Source of the DNA: Faecalicatena faecalis
Lineage (GTDB): Bacteria; Bacillota; Clostridia; Lachnospirales; Lachnospiraceae
Direction: 5' to 3'
Assembly: GCF_012524165.2 (NCBI RefSeq)
Contig: NZ_JABACJ020000003.1
Location: 266,799-330,798, forward strand
Length of the DNA: 64,000 bases
The notes beneath the pieces were generated by a model that was not told where the DNA came from, did no database searches, and saw only the letters and a program-made list of their open reading frames with translations. Of the stretch, positions 6,740 through 14,968 are shown in pieces. Numbering within the stretch: position 1 is the stretch's first letter; each line of letters starts with the position of its first letter. Made by a program: the position numbers and the translations under genes.

Positions 6740-9436
6740 CTACTTCTTCCTTCCCGCCAGTTCCTTTGCCTGACGTGCGACGATCTTCGCCCCTCTCTTC
6801 ATCAGCGTCGGGGCCATATGTCCCACGATCAGCTGCTCATAAGGTACCTCATGACCGTCATACCGCCGTTCCAGATGGATGGCATCGAACTTGCACTTGG
6901 TCGTACAGATTCCACAGCCCACGCACACATTCTGATCCACCACAGTAGCCCCGCAGCCCAGGCAGCGCTCTGTCTCTTTCTTTACCTGCTCCTCAGTAAA
7001 GGTTCCGCGCAGGTCACGCATCGTATGTTTTGCTTCCTCCGGGTCCGGCTTTGCAGGTCTCTGTCTCGGAGTCTGGTCAAAGCTGTCCCAGTCCACATTT
7101 TCCTTATCCAGTTCATGATATGCTCCTGCCGGACGCCCGATCAGCAGGCTCTGTCCCGGCTGTACAAAGCGGTGGATAGATTCTGCCGCTTCTTTTCCCG
7201 CTGCAATCGCATCGATGGCAAACTTCGGTCCCGTATAGGCGTCTCCGCCCACGAAAATATCCGGCTCGCCTGTCTGGTACGTCCTTGCATCAGCCATAGC
7301 AGTCTGATTGCGGTTCAGCCGCACGCGGGTTCCGTCCAGCATGGTTCCCCACTGGATGGACTGTCCGATGGAGACAAGCACATTCTCACATTCCACCGTG
7401 ATTGTATCATTTTCATCATACTGTGGATGGAAACGATGGTTCTCATCAAATACGGAAGTACAGCGTTTGAATTCGATTCCTGTCACCTTTCCGTTCTCGG
7501 TCAGGATCTGCTTTGGTCCCCAGCCGCAGTTCAGAGAGATTCCTTCTTCCTTTGCTTCTTCCTGCTCTTCTGCCTGTGCCGGCATCTCCTTTGCACTCTC
7601 CAGACAGTACAGCCCGACCTCACTGCTTCCTGCACGGACTGCGGTCCTTGCCACATCAATGGCCACATTTCCGCCGCCCACAACAACAGTCCTGCCTTCC
7701 AGCTTTGTGTTCTCATCGAGATTTACATTGCGCAGGAATTCCACACCGGAAACCACGCCCTGCGCATTCTCGCCGTCCACACCAAGCCGTCTGCCGCCCT
7801 GTGCGCCCACAGCCAGGTAAAATGCCTCAAATCCCTGCTGCCTCAGTTCCCGGATCGTAACATCCTTTCCGACCTCGACACCAGTCTGAAACTCCACGCC
7901 CATCTCACGTAAGACTTCAATCTCCGCATCCACAACGTCCTTTTCCAGACGGAAGGCAGGGATTCCCAGAGTCAGCATCCCGCCGAGACGGTCGTTTTTC
8001 TCAAATACAGTTACATCATATCCGCGCAGCTGCAGATAATAAGCACAACTCAATCCGCCAGGTCCGCCGCCCACAACTGCGATTTTCTTTCCGTACTTTT
8101 TCCCCTGTGGATTCTGCATCTTCGGTACAAAACGAGTCTCCGCCTTTAATTCCTGCTCTGCGATGAACTTCTTGATCTCATCGATTGCTACCGGCTCATC
8201 CACATCTGCACGGGAACATGCATCCTCGCACCGCCTGTTGCAGATATGCCCGCAGACTGCCGGGAACGGATTGTTCTTCTTGATCAGCTCCAATGCATCC
8301 AGATACTGCCCCTTTGCCGCCAGCTTGATATATCCCTGCACTGCAATATGTGCCGGACAGTTCGTCTTGCACGGCGCGGTTCCATTTTCATCGATCTCAT
8401 CTCTGTTATAACGGAATTCCGGATTCCATCTCTTCTTATCCAGCATCCACACATGGTCGTGAGGAGTTTCCACTTCTTTCTCCGGGATTGGTGTCTTTGT
8501 ACACAGCTTTCTTCCCAGATGGAGTGCGTTGACCTGACAGTTTTCCACACACTGTCCGCATGCCACACACTTTTCCACATCCACCTTGGAAACATAGTTG
8601 GAACGGTTGAAATCCGGTGACATATAGTACTTCCCGACACGTAAGGAGAAGCAGGAACAGGTACAGCAGTTACAGATGGCTACCGTCTTGCCCTCGCCGT
8701 CCAGGTTCTGGATCTCATGCACCAGTCCATTTTCTTCGGCACGTTTCAGGATTTCATAGGCTTCCTCTTTTGTAATCTCACGTCCCACTCCGGTCCTGAT
8801 AAAATAATCCGCACCCTCATCTAACTGAATGCACATGTCAGTCTCCAGATGTCCGCAGCCCTCGCCCATCAGACGGCGGGAACGGCGGCAGGTACAGTCA
8901 GACACGCACAGGCGCCATGCTTTTTCAATATAAGAGGACACTTCCTCGTAGCTTGCCGCATGGCTCTCTCCATTGATAGCTTCTTCCACCGGAATGACAC
9001 GCATCAGACCTTTCCCGACCGGGACATTTGGTCCCAGCAGCTTGGTCCGTCTGCGGGTATATTCCTCAAAACATTCTGCAAGCACCGGATATTTCTCGGC
9101 CTGCTCCCGGTTGGCTACCATCATCTCCATGATGCCGGGCACCCAGATCGGCAGCATATAATAATCCGTGCCATTCTCATTATGTACCCGGATGACACCC
9201 GCCACAGCCAGGTCCCACAGAATCCGTTTCGTCTCCTCCAGCGGCTTCTTACAGCGTGCGGCGATCTCCTCTACCGTCATATTCTTACGGACTCTTGTGG
9301 CAAGCGCCACCTCCGCCATCTCATCAGTCACGACCGGCTCCAGAATCCTGTATTCCGGGTCATTGACCGTAATTCCCGTATAAGACTTGGCCTCGACACT
9401 GATCTTCGTAGCCAGCTTCATAATCAGCGGTCTCAT
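6740..9436 (-). CDS. Large Fe-S/FAD NAD(P)H oxidoreductase (GltD-like core with ferredoxin domains)
   Basis: 898 residues. Residues 40-95 resemble a winged-helix fold (MTVEEIAARCKKPLEETKRIL). Residues 177-262 carry unusual cysteine sets (CVSDCTCRR, GCGH, CNCCTCSC). Residues 290-300 are a 4Fe-4S motif (CVACGQCVENC). Residues 345-430 form a GltD-type Fe-S domain, with the FAD site GGGPGG near 456 and the NAD(P)H site GGGNVAIDVA near 590. The C-terminus has further clusters (CLGCG, CVGCGICTTKC). It probably moves electrons from NAD(P)H to the ATP-dependent activator encoded just upstream. The start at 9436 has AAGGAG eight bases upstream; the longer frame lacks one. The partner assignment is inferred from the operon. 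Confidence 0.85.
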   Translation of the reverse strand: MRPLIMKLATKISVEAKSYTGITVNDPEYRILEPVVTDEMAEVALATRVRKNMTVEEIAARCKKPLEETKRILWDLAVAGVIRVHNENGTDYYMLPIWVPGIMEMMVANREQAEKYPVLAECFEEYTRRRTKLLGPNVPVGKGLMRVIPVEEAINGESHAASYEEVSSYIEKAWRLCVSDCTCRRSRRLMGEGCGHLETDMCIQLDEGADYFIRTGVGREITKEEAYEILKRAEENGLVHEIQNLDGEGKTVAICNCCTCSCFSLRVGKYYMSPDFNRSNYVSKVDVEKCVACGQCVENCQVNALHLGRKLCTKTPIPEKEVETPHDHVWMLDKKRWNPEFRYNRDEIDENGTAPCKTNCPAHIAVQGYIKLAAKGQYLDALELIKKNNPFPAVCGHICNRRCEDACSRADVDEPVAIDEIKKFIAEQELKAETRFVPKMQNPQGKKYGKKIAVVGGGPGGLSCAYYLQLRGYDVTVFEKNDRLGGMLTLGIPAFRLEKDVVDAEIEVLREMGVEFQTGVEVGKDVTIRELRQQGFEAFYLAVGAQGGRRLGVDGENAQGVVSGVEFLRNVNLDENTKLEGRTVVVGGGNVAIDVARTAVRAGSSEVGLYCLESAKEMPAQAEEQEEAKEEGISLNCGWGPKQILTENGKVTGIEFKRCTSVFDENHRFHPQYDENDTITVECENVLVSIGQSIQWGTMLDGTRVRLNRNQTAMADARTYQTGEPDIFVGGDAYTGPKFAIDAIAAGKEAAESIHRFVQPGQSLLIGRPAGAYHELDKENVDWDSFDQTPRQRPAKPDPEEAKHTMRDLRGTFTEEQVKKETERCLGCGATVVDQNVCVGCGICTTKCKFDAIHLERRYDGHEVPYEQLIVGHMAPTLMKRGAKIVARQAKELAGRKK

Positions 9437-9472
9437 ATATCCACTCCTTCCCTCTGCCCTGCTGTTCACCCT

Positions 9473-9643
9473 CTACAGCCGGCGGTCCCTCTTTCTTCTA
9501 TCGTATACTTTATCCATGATCTTCTGCAGCTGTGCTGCCATCTTCATATCCAGGTTGAAATAATAAACGACCACACTCAGCCCGAACAGCACTGCAAAAA
9601 CGACAACTACCGTTTTTAAAATCTTACAGACACGTTTCTTCAT
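9473..9643 (-). CDS. 56-residue single-pass membrane peptide in the reductase operon
   Basis: A basic N-terminus (MKKRVCKILK) is followed by one membrane helix (about residues 9-29, TVVVVFAVLFGLSVVVYYF). The tail is amphipathic and ends in a cluster of Lys/Arg (DRRKRDRRL). The ATG at 9643 comes two bases after the activator stop, with AAAGGAAG six bases upstream. The stop lies 36 bases before the flavoprotein start. Such placement inside a tight operon supports a real gene. It could anchor the soluble redox proteins at the membrane, but this is a guess and no family was recognised. Confidence 0.6.
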   Translation of the reverse strand: MKKRVCKILKTVVVVFAVLFGLSVVVYYFNLDMKMAAQLQKIMDKVYDRRKRDRRL

Positions 9644-9645
9644 CG

Positions 9646-10455
9646 TCATCTTCCTTTCCCTTTCGCCAGACCTTTCTGTCTTGCATACTCTGCCGCCCCA
9701 AGGGCTCCCATCAGCTGCGGGTCAGTCTTTAGATCCACAACCTTTAGTTTCAGTACCTGCTCGATGGCCTTTTTCAGCCCGTCATTCTTCGCACATCCTC
9801 CGGTCAGCGTCACACTGTCTGTTGCCCCGGCCTTCTTTGCCATGATGAAGCATCTCTTCGCCACGGAGCGCTGGATTCCTGCCGCGATCTCGTCCGTCGG
9901 CTTGCCTTCTCCTACCAGGGTAATGACCTCACTCTCCGCAAATACCGTGCACTGCGCGGTAATCGGAATGACGTTCTTTGCTGTCAGGGACAGCTTGGAG
10001 AACTCCGGCAGGGACATCTCGAATGCATTTGCCATGGTCTCATAGAAACGTCCGGTTCCTGCCGCACATTTATCATTCATGGCAAAATTCTTCACCGTAC
10101 CATCCGTATCGATTGCGATTCCTTTGATATCCTGTCCGCCGATATCGATGATGGACCTTACCTTCGGGTCTGTCACATGCACGCCCATGGCATGACAGCT
10201 GATCTCGCTGATATTTTCCTGGGCAAAAGGTACTTTATTCCTTCCATATCCGGTTCCGATCAGATAAGCCAGATCTTCCGGGGAGTTCAGGTCAGGGACC
10301 TGTGCCAGCGTCTCTTCCATGGCCGCCCTGGCGCTCTTCTCCGAATTCATCTTACTTTTCATGGTAGTGTGGGCGACCATCTTTCCGTCCTCATCCAATA
10401 TGACACATTTTGTGTAGGTAGACCCCACATCACATCCGCCAAAATATTTCTTCAT
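9646..10455 (-). CDS. ASKHA-type ATP-dependent activator (BadF/BadG/HgdC family)
   Basis: 269 residues, typical of HgdC/FldI-type activators. The phosphate-binding loop GCDVGSTYTK is at residues 7-16 and the second nucleotide motif IDIGGQDIK near 103-111. The two cysteines that hold a bridging 4Fe-4S cluster in the homodimer are seen in NDKCAAGTGR (C130) and ITAQCTVFAESE (C169). TLTGGCAKN and GALGAAEYA complete the fold. These proteins hydrolyse ATP to push one electron at very low potential into a dehydratase- or double-cubane-type partner. The partner genes lie immediately upstream. GAGGAGCTGACTGAGG precedes the start. Confidence 0.92.
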   Translation of the reverse strand: MKKYFGGCDVGSTYTKCVILDEDGKMVAHTTMKSKMNSEKSARAAMEETLAQVPDLNSPEDLAYLIGTGYGRNKVPFAQENISEISCHAMGVHVTDPKVRSIIDIGGQDIKGIAIDTDGTVKNFAMNDKCAAGTGRFYETMANAFEMSLPEFSKLSLTAKNVIPITAQCTVFAESEVITLVGEGKPTDEIAAGIQRSVAKRCFIMAKKAGATDSVTLTGGCAKNDGLKKAIEQVLKLKVVDLKTDPQLMGALGAAEYARQKGLAKGKGR

Positions 10456-10473
10456 CCTCAGTCAGCTCCTCTC

Positions 10474-12012
10474 CTACCAGTTATTATCATCCTGGAATTC
10501 CTCCAGAGATGGATCAAGCGGCTCTTCCCGAAGCACCGTCCTCATATAACGGTTCACTTCATCTCGCATATCCTTGCGCCCTGCTTTTCTTGGGTCCATC
10601 AGGCCATGTGTCACCCAGATCAGATGGATGCCCCTCTCTCTTGCCTGCTCCTCAAAGATCCCGTGATATCCGGCCACCGCCTTGCATCCGATATGCTCAT
10701 ACATGATGACCATATCCGCATGAAATTCCTCACAGAACCTCCACAGGTCATCCACGCCCACTTCATAACCGCCATTGGAACGGTTTCTCATATTCATCTT
10801 CATATACAGATCTGCCATGTCATACAGCGCCTGCTGCTTATCCGTAGTGCTGTAAAGCTCCGTGGACGTCAGGCTCAGCATGTCGATCAGAGGCAGGATG
10901 CCCCAGCAGTTCTGCAGCCAGATCGGGAATGCCGTGTAATACTGTGCCTGCACGCCCCAGAGGACTGCCCGGTGGCGCACCTCTGATACGCAGGAAACCT
11001 TCTTCTCATATCCCTTGTAAGCCAGATCCGTAATCTTCTGGTCATTTTCCAGGAAACGCGGGTCTCTTCCGCCACCCACCTGATAATAAGCATCCCGGTA
11101 CAGTGCCACGTTATTACCGATGACCTGCGGATGGTTGGTTCTGGAAATATCCAGCCACTCCCGAAACAGCTTCGTCTCCTCGTTAAATGTCTCCATACAT
11201 TTGAAGTAGTGGTCCCAGTCGAACTTCTCCCCGGTCTGGTCCTCGATGAACTTGATACAGTTCGCAATCTCCTCCGCTCCATATTCCTGCACACTCTGCT
11301 GCATATGGCGGATTGGGACTGCAAGCTGGAAGGTCGGGATATCGAATCTTCTTGCCTCCACTCCATTTCCCATCAGACTTCCGTCGCAGGTCGTGTTGCA
11401 GTTCACCGCACAGACACCGACCAGCGGATAATCGTCATCGATCGCACAGCCCAATTCTGCGGCCGGCATCGGACATACGTCAGATGGAAGCCCGAATTCC
11501 TCAGCCACATCGATATAGTGAAGAACACCCTCCTGTGCAACCGTAGAAGGGGTATACACGATTGGAATCTCCCGGCAGACCATATGCAGGTTCGGGAAAC
11601 CATTCATGATCTGGGACATCATATTTTCATCAAACACAACGATCTTCTTATTGAATTCCTCATCATTGCCGCATTTCGGGTCCGCACGGAACAGATTGCC
11701 GATCGTGTCACACACATGCTCCACGATAAAGTCGAATTCCTGGTGCGCGATCCTCAGCTGCGGTCCCCGTAAGCCCTCTGTGTGGCGGTCTACAAAATCC
11801 GGCACTGCCAGATAATTTCCCATCCAGCGGTAACGGAAAAATCCTTTCAGATTGGCAGGCTTTGCCATGAACTTTGCCATCACCGACCAGTTGTGAAGCC
11901 AGCGGGTATAGTCATACCATGTATCGGAAACACCACGCCACTCACGGCGTTTTTTCGTCTTTTTTCCATAGTAAAGGCTGCCCAGTTTTTCACTGTTAAT
12001 TTTCTTGCCCAT
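10474..12012 (-). CDS. 2-hydroxyacyl-CoA dehydratase / benzoyl-CoA reductase family subunit, larger
   Basis: 512 residues of the HgdB/FldB/BcrB superfamily, longer than the usual 380-440. Cysteine-bearing motifs able to bind Fe-S clusters include DVCPMPAAELGC, VCAVNCNTTCDGS and a C-terminal EHIGCKAV. Characterised relatives are dehydratases, aryl-CoA reductases or double-cubane-cluster reductases that depend on an ASKHA activator, which follows directly downstream. There is no CoA transferase or acyl-CoA ligase in the operon, so a CoA-ester substrate is not supported. The ATG directly follows the stop of the smaller subunit, with GGGGGGAAG before it. Confidence 0.82.
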   Translation of the reverse strand: MGKKINSEKLGSLYYGKKTKKRREWRGVSDTWYDYTRWLHNWSVMAKFMAKPANLKGFFRYRWMGNYLAVPDFVDRHTEGLRGPQLRIAHQEFDFIVEHVCDTIGNLFRADPKCGNDEEFNKKIVVFDENMMSQIMNGFPNLHMVCREIPIVYTPSTVAQEGVLHYIDVAEEFGLPSDVCPMPAAELGCAIDDDYPLVGVCAVNCNTTCDGSLMGNGVEARRFDIPTFQLAVPIRHMQQSVQEYGAEEIANCIKFIEDQTGEKFDWDHYFKCMETFNEETKLFREWLDISRTNHPQVIGNNVALYRDAYYQVGGGRDPRFLENDQKITDLAYKGYEKKVSCVSEVRHRAVLWGVQAQYYTAFPIWLQNCWGILPLIDMLSLTSTELYSTTDKQQALYDMADLYMKMNMRNRSNGGYEVGVDDLWRFCEEFHADMVIMYEHIGCKAVAGYHGIFEEQARERGIHLIWVTHGLMDPRKAGRKDMRDEVNRYMRTVLREEPLDPSLEEFQDDNNW

Positions 12013-13200
12013 CTATCTTCCCCCCTGTATCTTCTTGATTTCCACACTCTCCACAAAGGCCTGGACTCTGGTCCGAAGCTGCCCTGAGCTGCCGACCACA
12101 TAAGGCCTGTCAATGGAAAGCACCGGATAGCCGTATTCTTCATGCATGATGTAGCTTGCCGCCATTCTCTCGTATCCCCAGTAATCGCAGAACTTCATCT
12201 GCTCGTAAATGATTCCGTCCGCATGGTATTCTTTTGCAAGCTGGTCTACATACTCCTTACGCTCATTGATTTTCTCCGTGTTCATGAATCTCGGACACTG
12301 CCCTGTCACCAGATAATGACGGCAGATCTGGGTCAGCATATCCTCGCCCTCATGGAGCTCGATCTCGTCACGTCCCGGGAAGGACCCAAAGCAGTGTCTG
12401 TCTGCCACGACCATGGCCCCGTTGTCCTCGATCAGCTTCACGAAATCCAGATCATCGATCTCAGAACCCGCCAGGACGACTCTGATCCTGTATGGCTTCT
12501 CCTCATCCGGCTCCCGGTTCTTCACTTCTTCCAGCGTCTCCTCCAGAATCGGGATCAATTCGTCCTTTGGACAGCAATACGTTGCAAGACAGAATACATA
12601 AAATTCGTACCCTGTGATCCTCGGACATTCTTCTTTTCGGAACTCTCCCAGTTCCCGGATCAGGCGGCACATCCTGTTATGCTGCTTTACCGCTTCCAGA
12701 AGAGCTGCGTCAGAAATGTCGATTCCATAGACATCATGAAGCGGCTCCAATACCCGCAGGCGCATCTGCTTGACATAGTGCTTCAATGCCGTCTCATCAG
12801 ACTTCATCGGCACATCCGAATATGTAATGAAAAACTTCTCCTTCTCGCATGTCTTTAAAAGCTCCATGTTCTCCACACAGCGGTTCATCGCCGCGCAGGC
12901 ATCCGGCGCAAGGATACAGTCCAGGAAATTATAGCCTCCCTCCACCGCACGCTCCACCAGGGCACGGCAGTACTCGCACAGCAGGCTGGTCATATAATAT
13001 GTCCCGATCTCAATGGACCCGGTGCGCGGTGCACGCAGACGCACGGAAAAACAGCCTGGCAGGTTCAAGAGCACTTCCGGGATCATGCTGCACACATCTC
13101 CCACCGCAATCTTCCCTTCCCCGCATGCTTTCTTCACAAGGTCGTTGTTGCTCTCCTCCAGCTGTTGCTCCAGTTCATACAGATGTTTCAAATCTTTCAT
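12013..13200 (-). CDS. 2-hydroxyacyl-CoA dehydratase / benzoyl-CoA reductase family subunit, smaller
   Basis: 395 residues of the HgdB/FldC/BcrC superfamily. Typical segments are the early cysteine region (GDVCSMIPEVLLNLPGCFSV), SLLCEYCRALVERAV followed by LDCILAPDACAAMNRC, and the C-terminal part with FCDYWGYERMAASYIM and YPVLSIDRPYVVGSSGQLRTRVQAF. It would form a heterodimer with the 512-residue subunit encoded next, carrying the Fe-S active site. GGAGG lies eleven bases before the ATG. The pairing with Ni-maturation genes is atypical for known dehydratases. Confidence 0.85.
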   Translation of the reverse strand: MKDLKHLYELEQQLEESNNDLVKKACGEGKIAVGDVCSMIPEVLLNLPGCFSVRLRAPRTGSIEIGTYYMTSLLCEYCRALVERAVEGGYNFLDCILAPDACAAMNRCVENMELLKTCEKEKFFITYSDVPMKSDETALKHYVKQMRLRVLEPLHDVYGIDISDAALLEAVKQHNRMCRLIRELGEFRKEECPRITGYEFYVFCLATYCCPKDELIPILEETLEEVKNREPDEEKPYRIRVVLAGSEIDDLDFVKLIEDNGAMVVADRHCFGSFPGRDEIELHEGEDMLTQICRHYLVTGQCPRFMNTEKINERKEYVDQLAKEYHADGIIYEQMKFCDYWGYERMAASYIMHEEYGYPVLSIDRPYVVGSSGQLRTRVQAFVESVEIKKIQGGR

Positions 13201-13230
13201 AAATTCAATCGCCTCCTTTTCTTTTTTATT

Positions 13231-13986
13231 TTAAAGTTCCAGGGCCTCAAGAATCTGTCCTGCCCCTTTCATCAGCTCTGAATCCGCAGGCAGTTCAAAT
13301 ACGCTCTTTCCCTGGATATCATTGACGATCTGCGCCTCATCATTCCCGATCTGGATAAACGGTGCCTCCGGGAACGGGCTTTCCATCGGAATCACTGTCT
13401 GTGTGATCCTATTCACTGCCACGCCCAGCTTATCGTACATCACCAGCCGGTCCGCTACCTCTTTGATCGTCTCGATCACCTGCATTCCCTTCCTGCTCTG
13501 GTCCGTCACTAGCAGAAGATGGGTTACCTGCTCCATGACACGCCGGTTCACCTGCTCGATTCCCGCCTCCCCGTCAATTACCACATAATCAAACTGCCCG
13601 GCCAGCATGGAAATGACATCACGCAGATAAGAATTGATTGCACAATAACATCCCGAAGACTCCGGCCGCCCGATTGCAACAAATGCAAATCCGTCCTTTT
13701 CATCCATCATGTCCAGCAGACGAAATCTGGCCTCTGATAAAATATCCTGTGTCTCTTTCAGCTTTTCCGATACCCCTTCCGTGATCTCAAGACGGATATC
13801 ATCCAGCGTCTCCTTCACTTCTACATCCAGTGCCGTTGCCAGCCCCACAGCCGGGTCCGCATCGATGGCCAGGATCTTTGCCTCCTTATACTTCTCCGTC
13901 AGGCTCCGAACCAGCGCTGCCGCAAGAGATGTCTTACCTACGCCGCCCTTCCCGGTGACGGCAATTACCTTCGCATTTCCCTCCAT
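13231..13986 (-). CDS. cooC: CooC-type nickel-insertion ATPase (MinD/ParA fold)
   Basis: 251 residues. The deviant Walker A GKGGVGKT is at residues 12-19, and the switch motifs are AIDADPAVG and VVIDGEAGIEQ. The Cys-x-Cys pair of CooC proteins, which binds Ni(II) or Zn(II) at the dimer interface, is present as SGCYCAIN (C113, C115). CooC and AcsF use ATP to help load nickel into CO dehydrogenase or acetyl-CoA synthase. Here its immediate upstream neighbour is an acetyl-CoA-synthase-like domain, and no CODH gene is in this operon. AAAGGAGAG precedes the start. Confidence 0.9.
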   Translation of the reverse strand: MEGNAKVIAVTGKGGVGKTSLAAALVRSLTEKYKEAKILAIDADPAVGLATALDVEVKETLDDIRLEITEGVSEKLKETQDILSEARFRLLDMMDEKDGFAFVAIGRPESSGCYCAINSYLRDVISMLAGQFDYVVIDGEAGIEQVNRRVMEQVTHLLLVTDQSRKGMQVIETIKEVADRLVMYDKLGVAVNRITQTVIPMESPFPEAPFIQIGNDEAQIVNDIQGKSVFELPADSELMKGAGQILEALEL

Positions 13987-14020
13987 ATTACTCTCCTTTC
14001 CCTGTTGTCCACACTTCTCC

Positions 14021-14077
14021 TTTTACCTGTTCCTGCTTTACATTTACTGATTCCTGCTTTTCTTTTACCTGTTCCTG
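14021..14077. repeat. Imperfect 21-bp tandem repeat between the ACS-like and cooC genes
   Basis: TTTTACCTGTTCCTG occurs at 14021-14035 and again at 14063-14077, with a diverged unit (TTTACTGATTCCTGC) between. The last copy forms the C-terminal codons and stop of the ACS-like gene. It looks like slippage-driven duplication that lengthened the gene gap. Confidence 0.65.
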
Positions 14078-14790
14078 TTCCCCTGGTGCAGTGCGCGCAT
14101 CCCTTCCACTTCGTTACAGATCACCTGCAAGTCACAGCTTCCGCAGTTCATGGGCATCCCCTTTAAAATATGATTCAGCGCCTCCGTCACCGTATCCGCC
14201 TTCACAGCTTCTTCCACAAATAGCTGCAGCTTTTCCTTTCCCACAAGAAAAATCACCTGCACCTTTCTGACCTTTGGGTTCTCCAGATATTTCCGGATAT
14301 AGCTATCGCCCAGCCGTTCAAAACTGATCCCTGCTTTTATGGCATCCCTGCTGACTCTCGCCTGCTCCCGGCTGTTCTTTGCAGAGGTCCTGACCATATA
14401 TCCCTTTGGGAAAATATGATACCTGACATACTCCAGTTCCCGGATAAACCGATAAGCCGCATCGTCCCCCGCCGCCTCATCCAGTGCATCCTCCTTCACA
14501 TTTAAGAACACGATTCTTGCAAACGAAGTGTCTTCCCTAAGCTCTCTCAGTTCCGGTCCATATAGGAAGATTCCGTTTTCCTTCACCAGTTCCTGATTCG
14601 AAGTCACACAGGTATAATTCACCGATTCACAGCTTCCACCGCCCAGCTCGAACGCTGCATCGCGCAGCATGATCATCTCTCCGGACGTCGTCTCACCCCA
14701 ACATTTTCTCTCATCATATAGATAATTACGGGGAGTATCTGCCGATAAATATTCCCTTGTCTTCTGAATCATTCCGTCATATAATTCCAT
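14065..14790 (-). CDS. Stand-alone acetyl-CoA synthase (AcsB/CdhC)-like domain protein
   Basis: 241 residues, far shorter than AcsB (about 730). Residues 44-195 follow the pattern of the central domain of the CODH/ACS beta subunit as I remember it: AAFELGGGSCESV, FLYGPELREL, a YHIFPKGYMVRTSAKNS stretch and FERLGDSYIRKYL followed by VQVIFLVG. The C-terminus has a compact cysteine motif (MNCGSCDLQVICNEVEGM; C216, C219, C225) that could bind a metal or Fe-S cluster. The A-cluster domain of true ACS is absent. It is the first gene of the operon, with AAGGGGG before the ATG. A nickel or cluster scaffold role with CooC and HypA is inferred. The family assignment is moderate. Confidence 0.6.
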   Translation of the reverse strand: MELYDGMIQKTREYLSADTPRNYLYDERKCWGETTSGEMIMLRDAAFELGGGSCESVNYTCVTSNQELVKENGIFLYGPELRELREDTSFARIVFLNVKEDALDEAAGDDAAYRFIRELEYVRYHIFPKGYMVRTSAKNSREQARVSRDAIKAGISFERLGDSYIRKYLENPKVRKVQVIFLVGKEKLQLFVEEAVKADTVTEALNHILKGMPMNCGSCDLQVICNEVEGMRALHQGNRNR

Positions 14791-14839
14791 TCCAGCCCCC
14801 TTATAATCTTAAGCATATTTACCGAATTTACCTTCTAAT

Positions 14840-14867
14840 TTTATGCTAACACGTGATAATTGCACAA
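14840..14867 (-). promoter_or_regulatory. Candidate promoter of the ACS-like/2-HAD operon
   Basis: On the minus strand TTGTGC (14862-14867) and CATAAA (14840-14845) are separated by 16 bases. The match is weak, but it is the only reasonable pair between the upstream terminator and the ATG at 14790. Confidence 0.3.
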
Positions 14868-14924
14868 AAAAGGAACGAATCTGCAAATTCGTCCCTTTTT
14901 GGGACTTTCTCATAGATTCGTTCC
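14865..14924 (-). terminator. Strong intrinsic terminator after the CPBP protease gene
   Basis: On the minus strand an 11-bp perfect stem (GGAACGAATCT with AGATTCGTTCC) encloses an inner GTCCC-AAAAA-GGGAC hairpin and is followed by six T. It isolates the LytTR-CPBP operon from the ACS-like/2-HAD operon downstream. Confidence 0.88.
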
Positions 14925-14968
14925 ATATTTTTTCACTCTAATCTGTCCTTATTTCAACTTTACAGTCT

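Noticed and set aside
6818..9619. Several long plus-strand open frames opposite the flavoprotein gene (6818-7912, 7308-7820, 8849-9619).
   Set aside because: They have no ribosome sites and no recognisable domain, and they are shadows of a minus-strand gene with clear motifs throughout.
10177..13737. Plus-strand open frames opposite the activator, 2-HAD subunits and cooC.
   Set aside because: Low-complexity or His/Leu/Ser-rich translations complementary to well-supported minus-strand genes.
6303..14790. A complete Wood-Ljungdahl CODH/ACS operon.
   Set aside because: No full-length acsB, acsC, acsD, acsE or formyl-THF synthetase gene is present, and the CooS-like gene is in another operon and lacks key residues.
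6303..14790. A 2-hydroxyglutarate, phenyllactate or lactate fermentation operon.
   Set aside because: No CoA transferase, acyl-CoA dehydrogenase or Etf gene accompanies the 2-HAD subunits, while nickel-maturation genes do.
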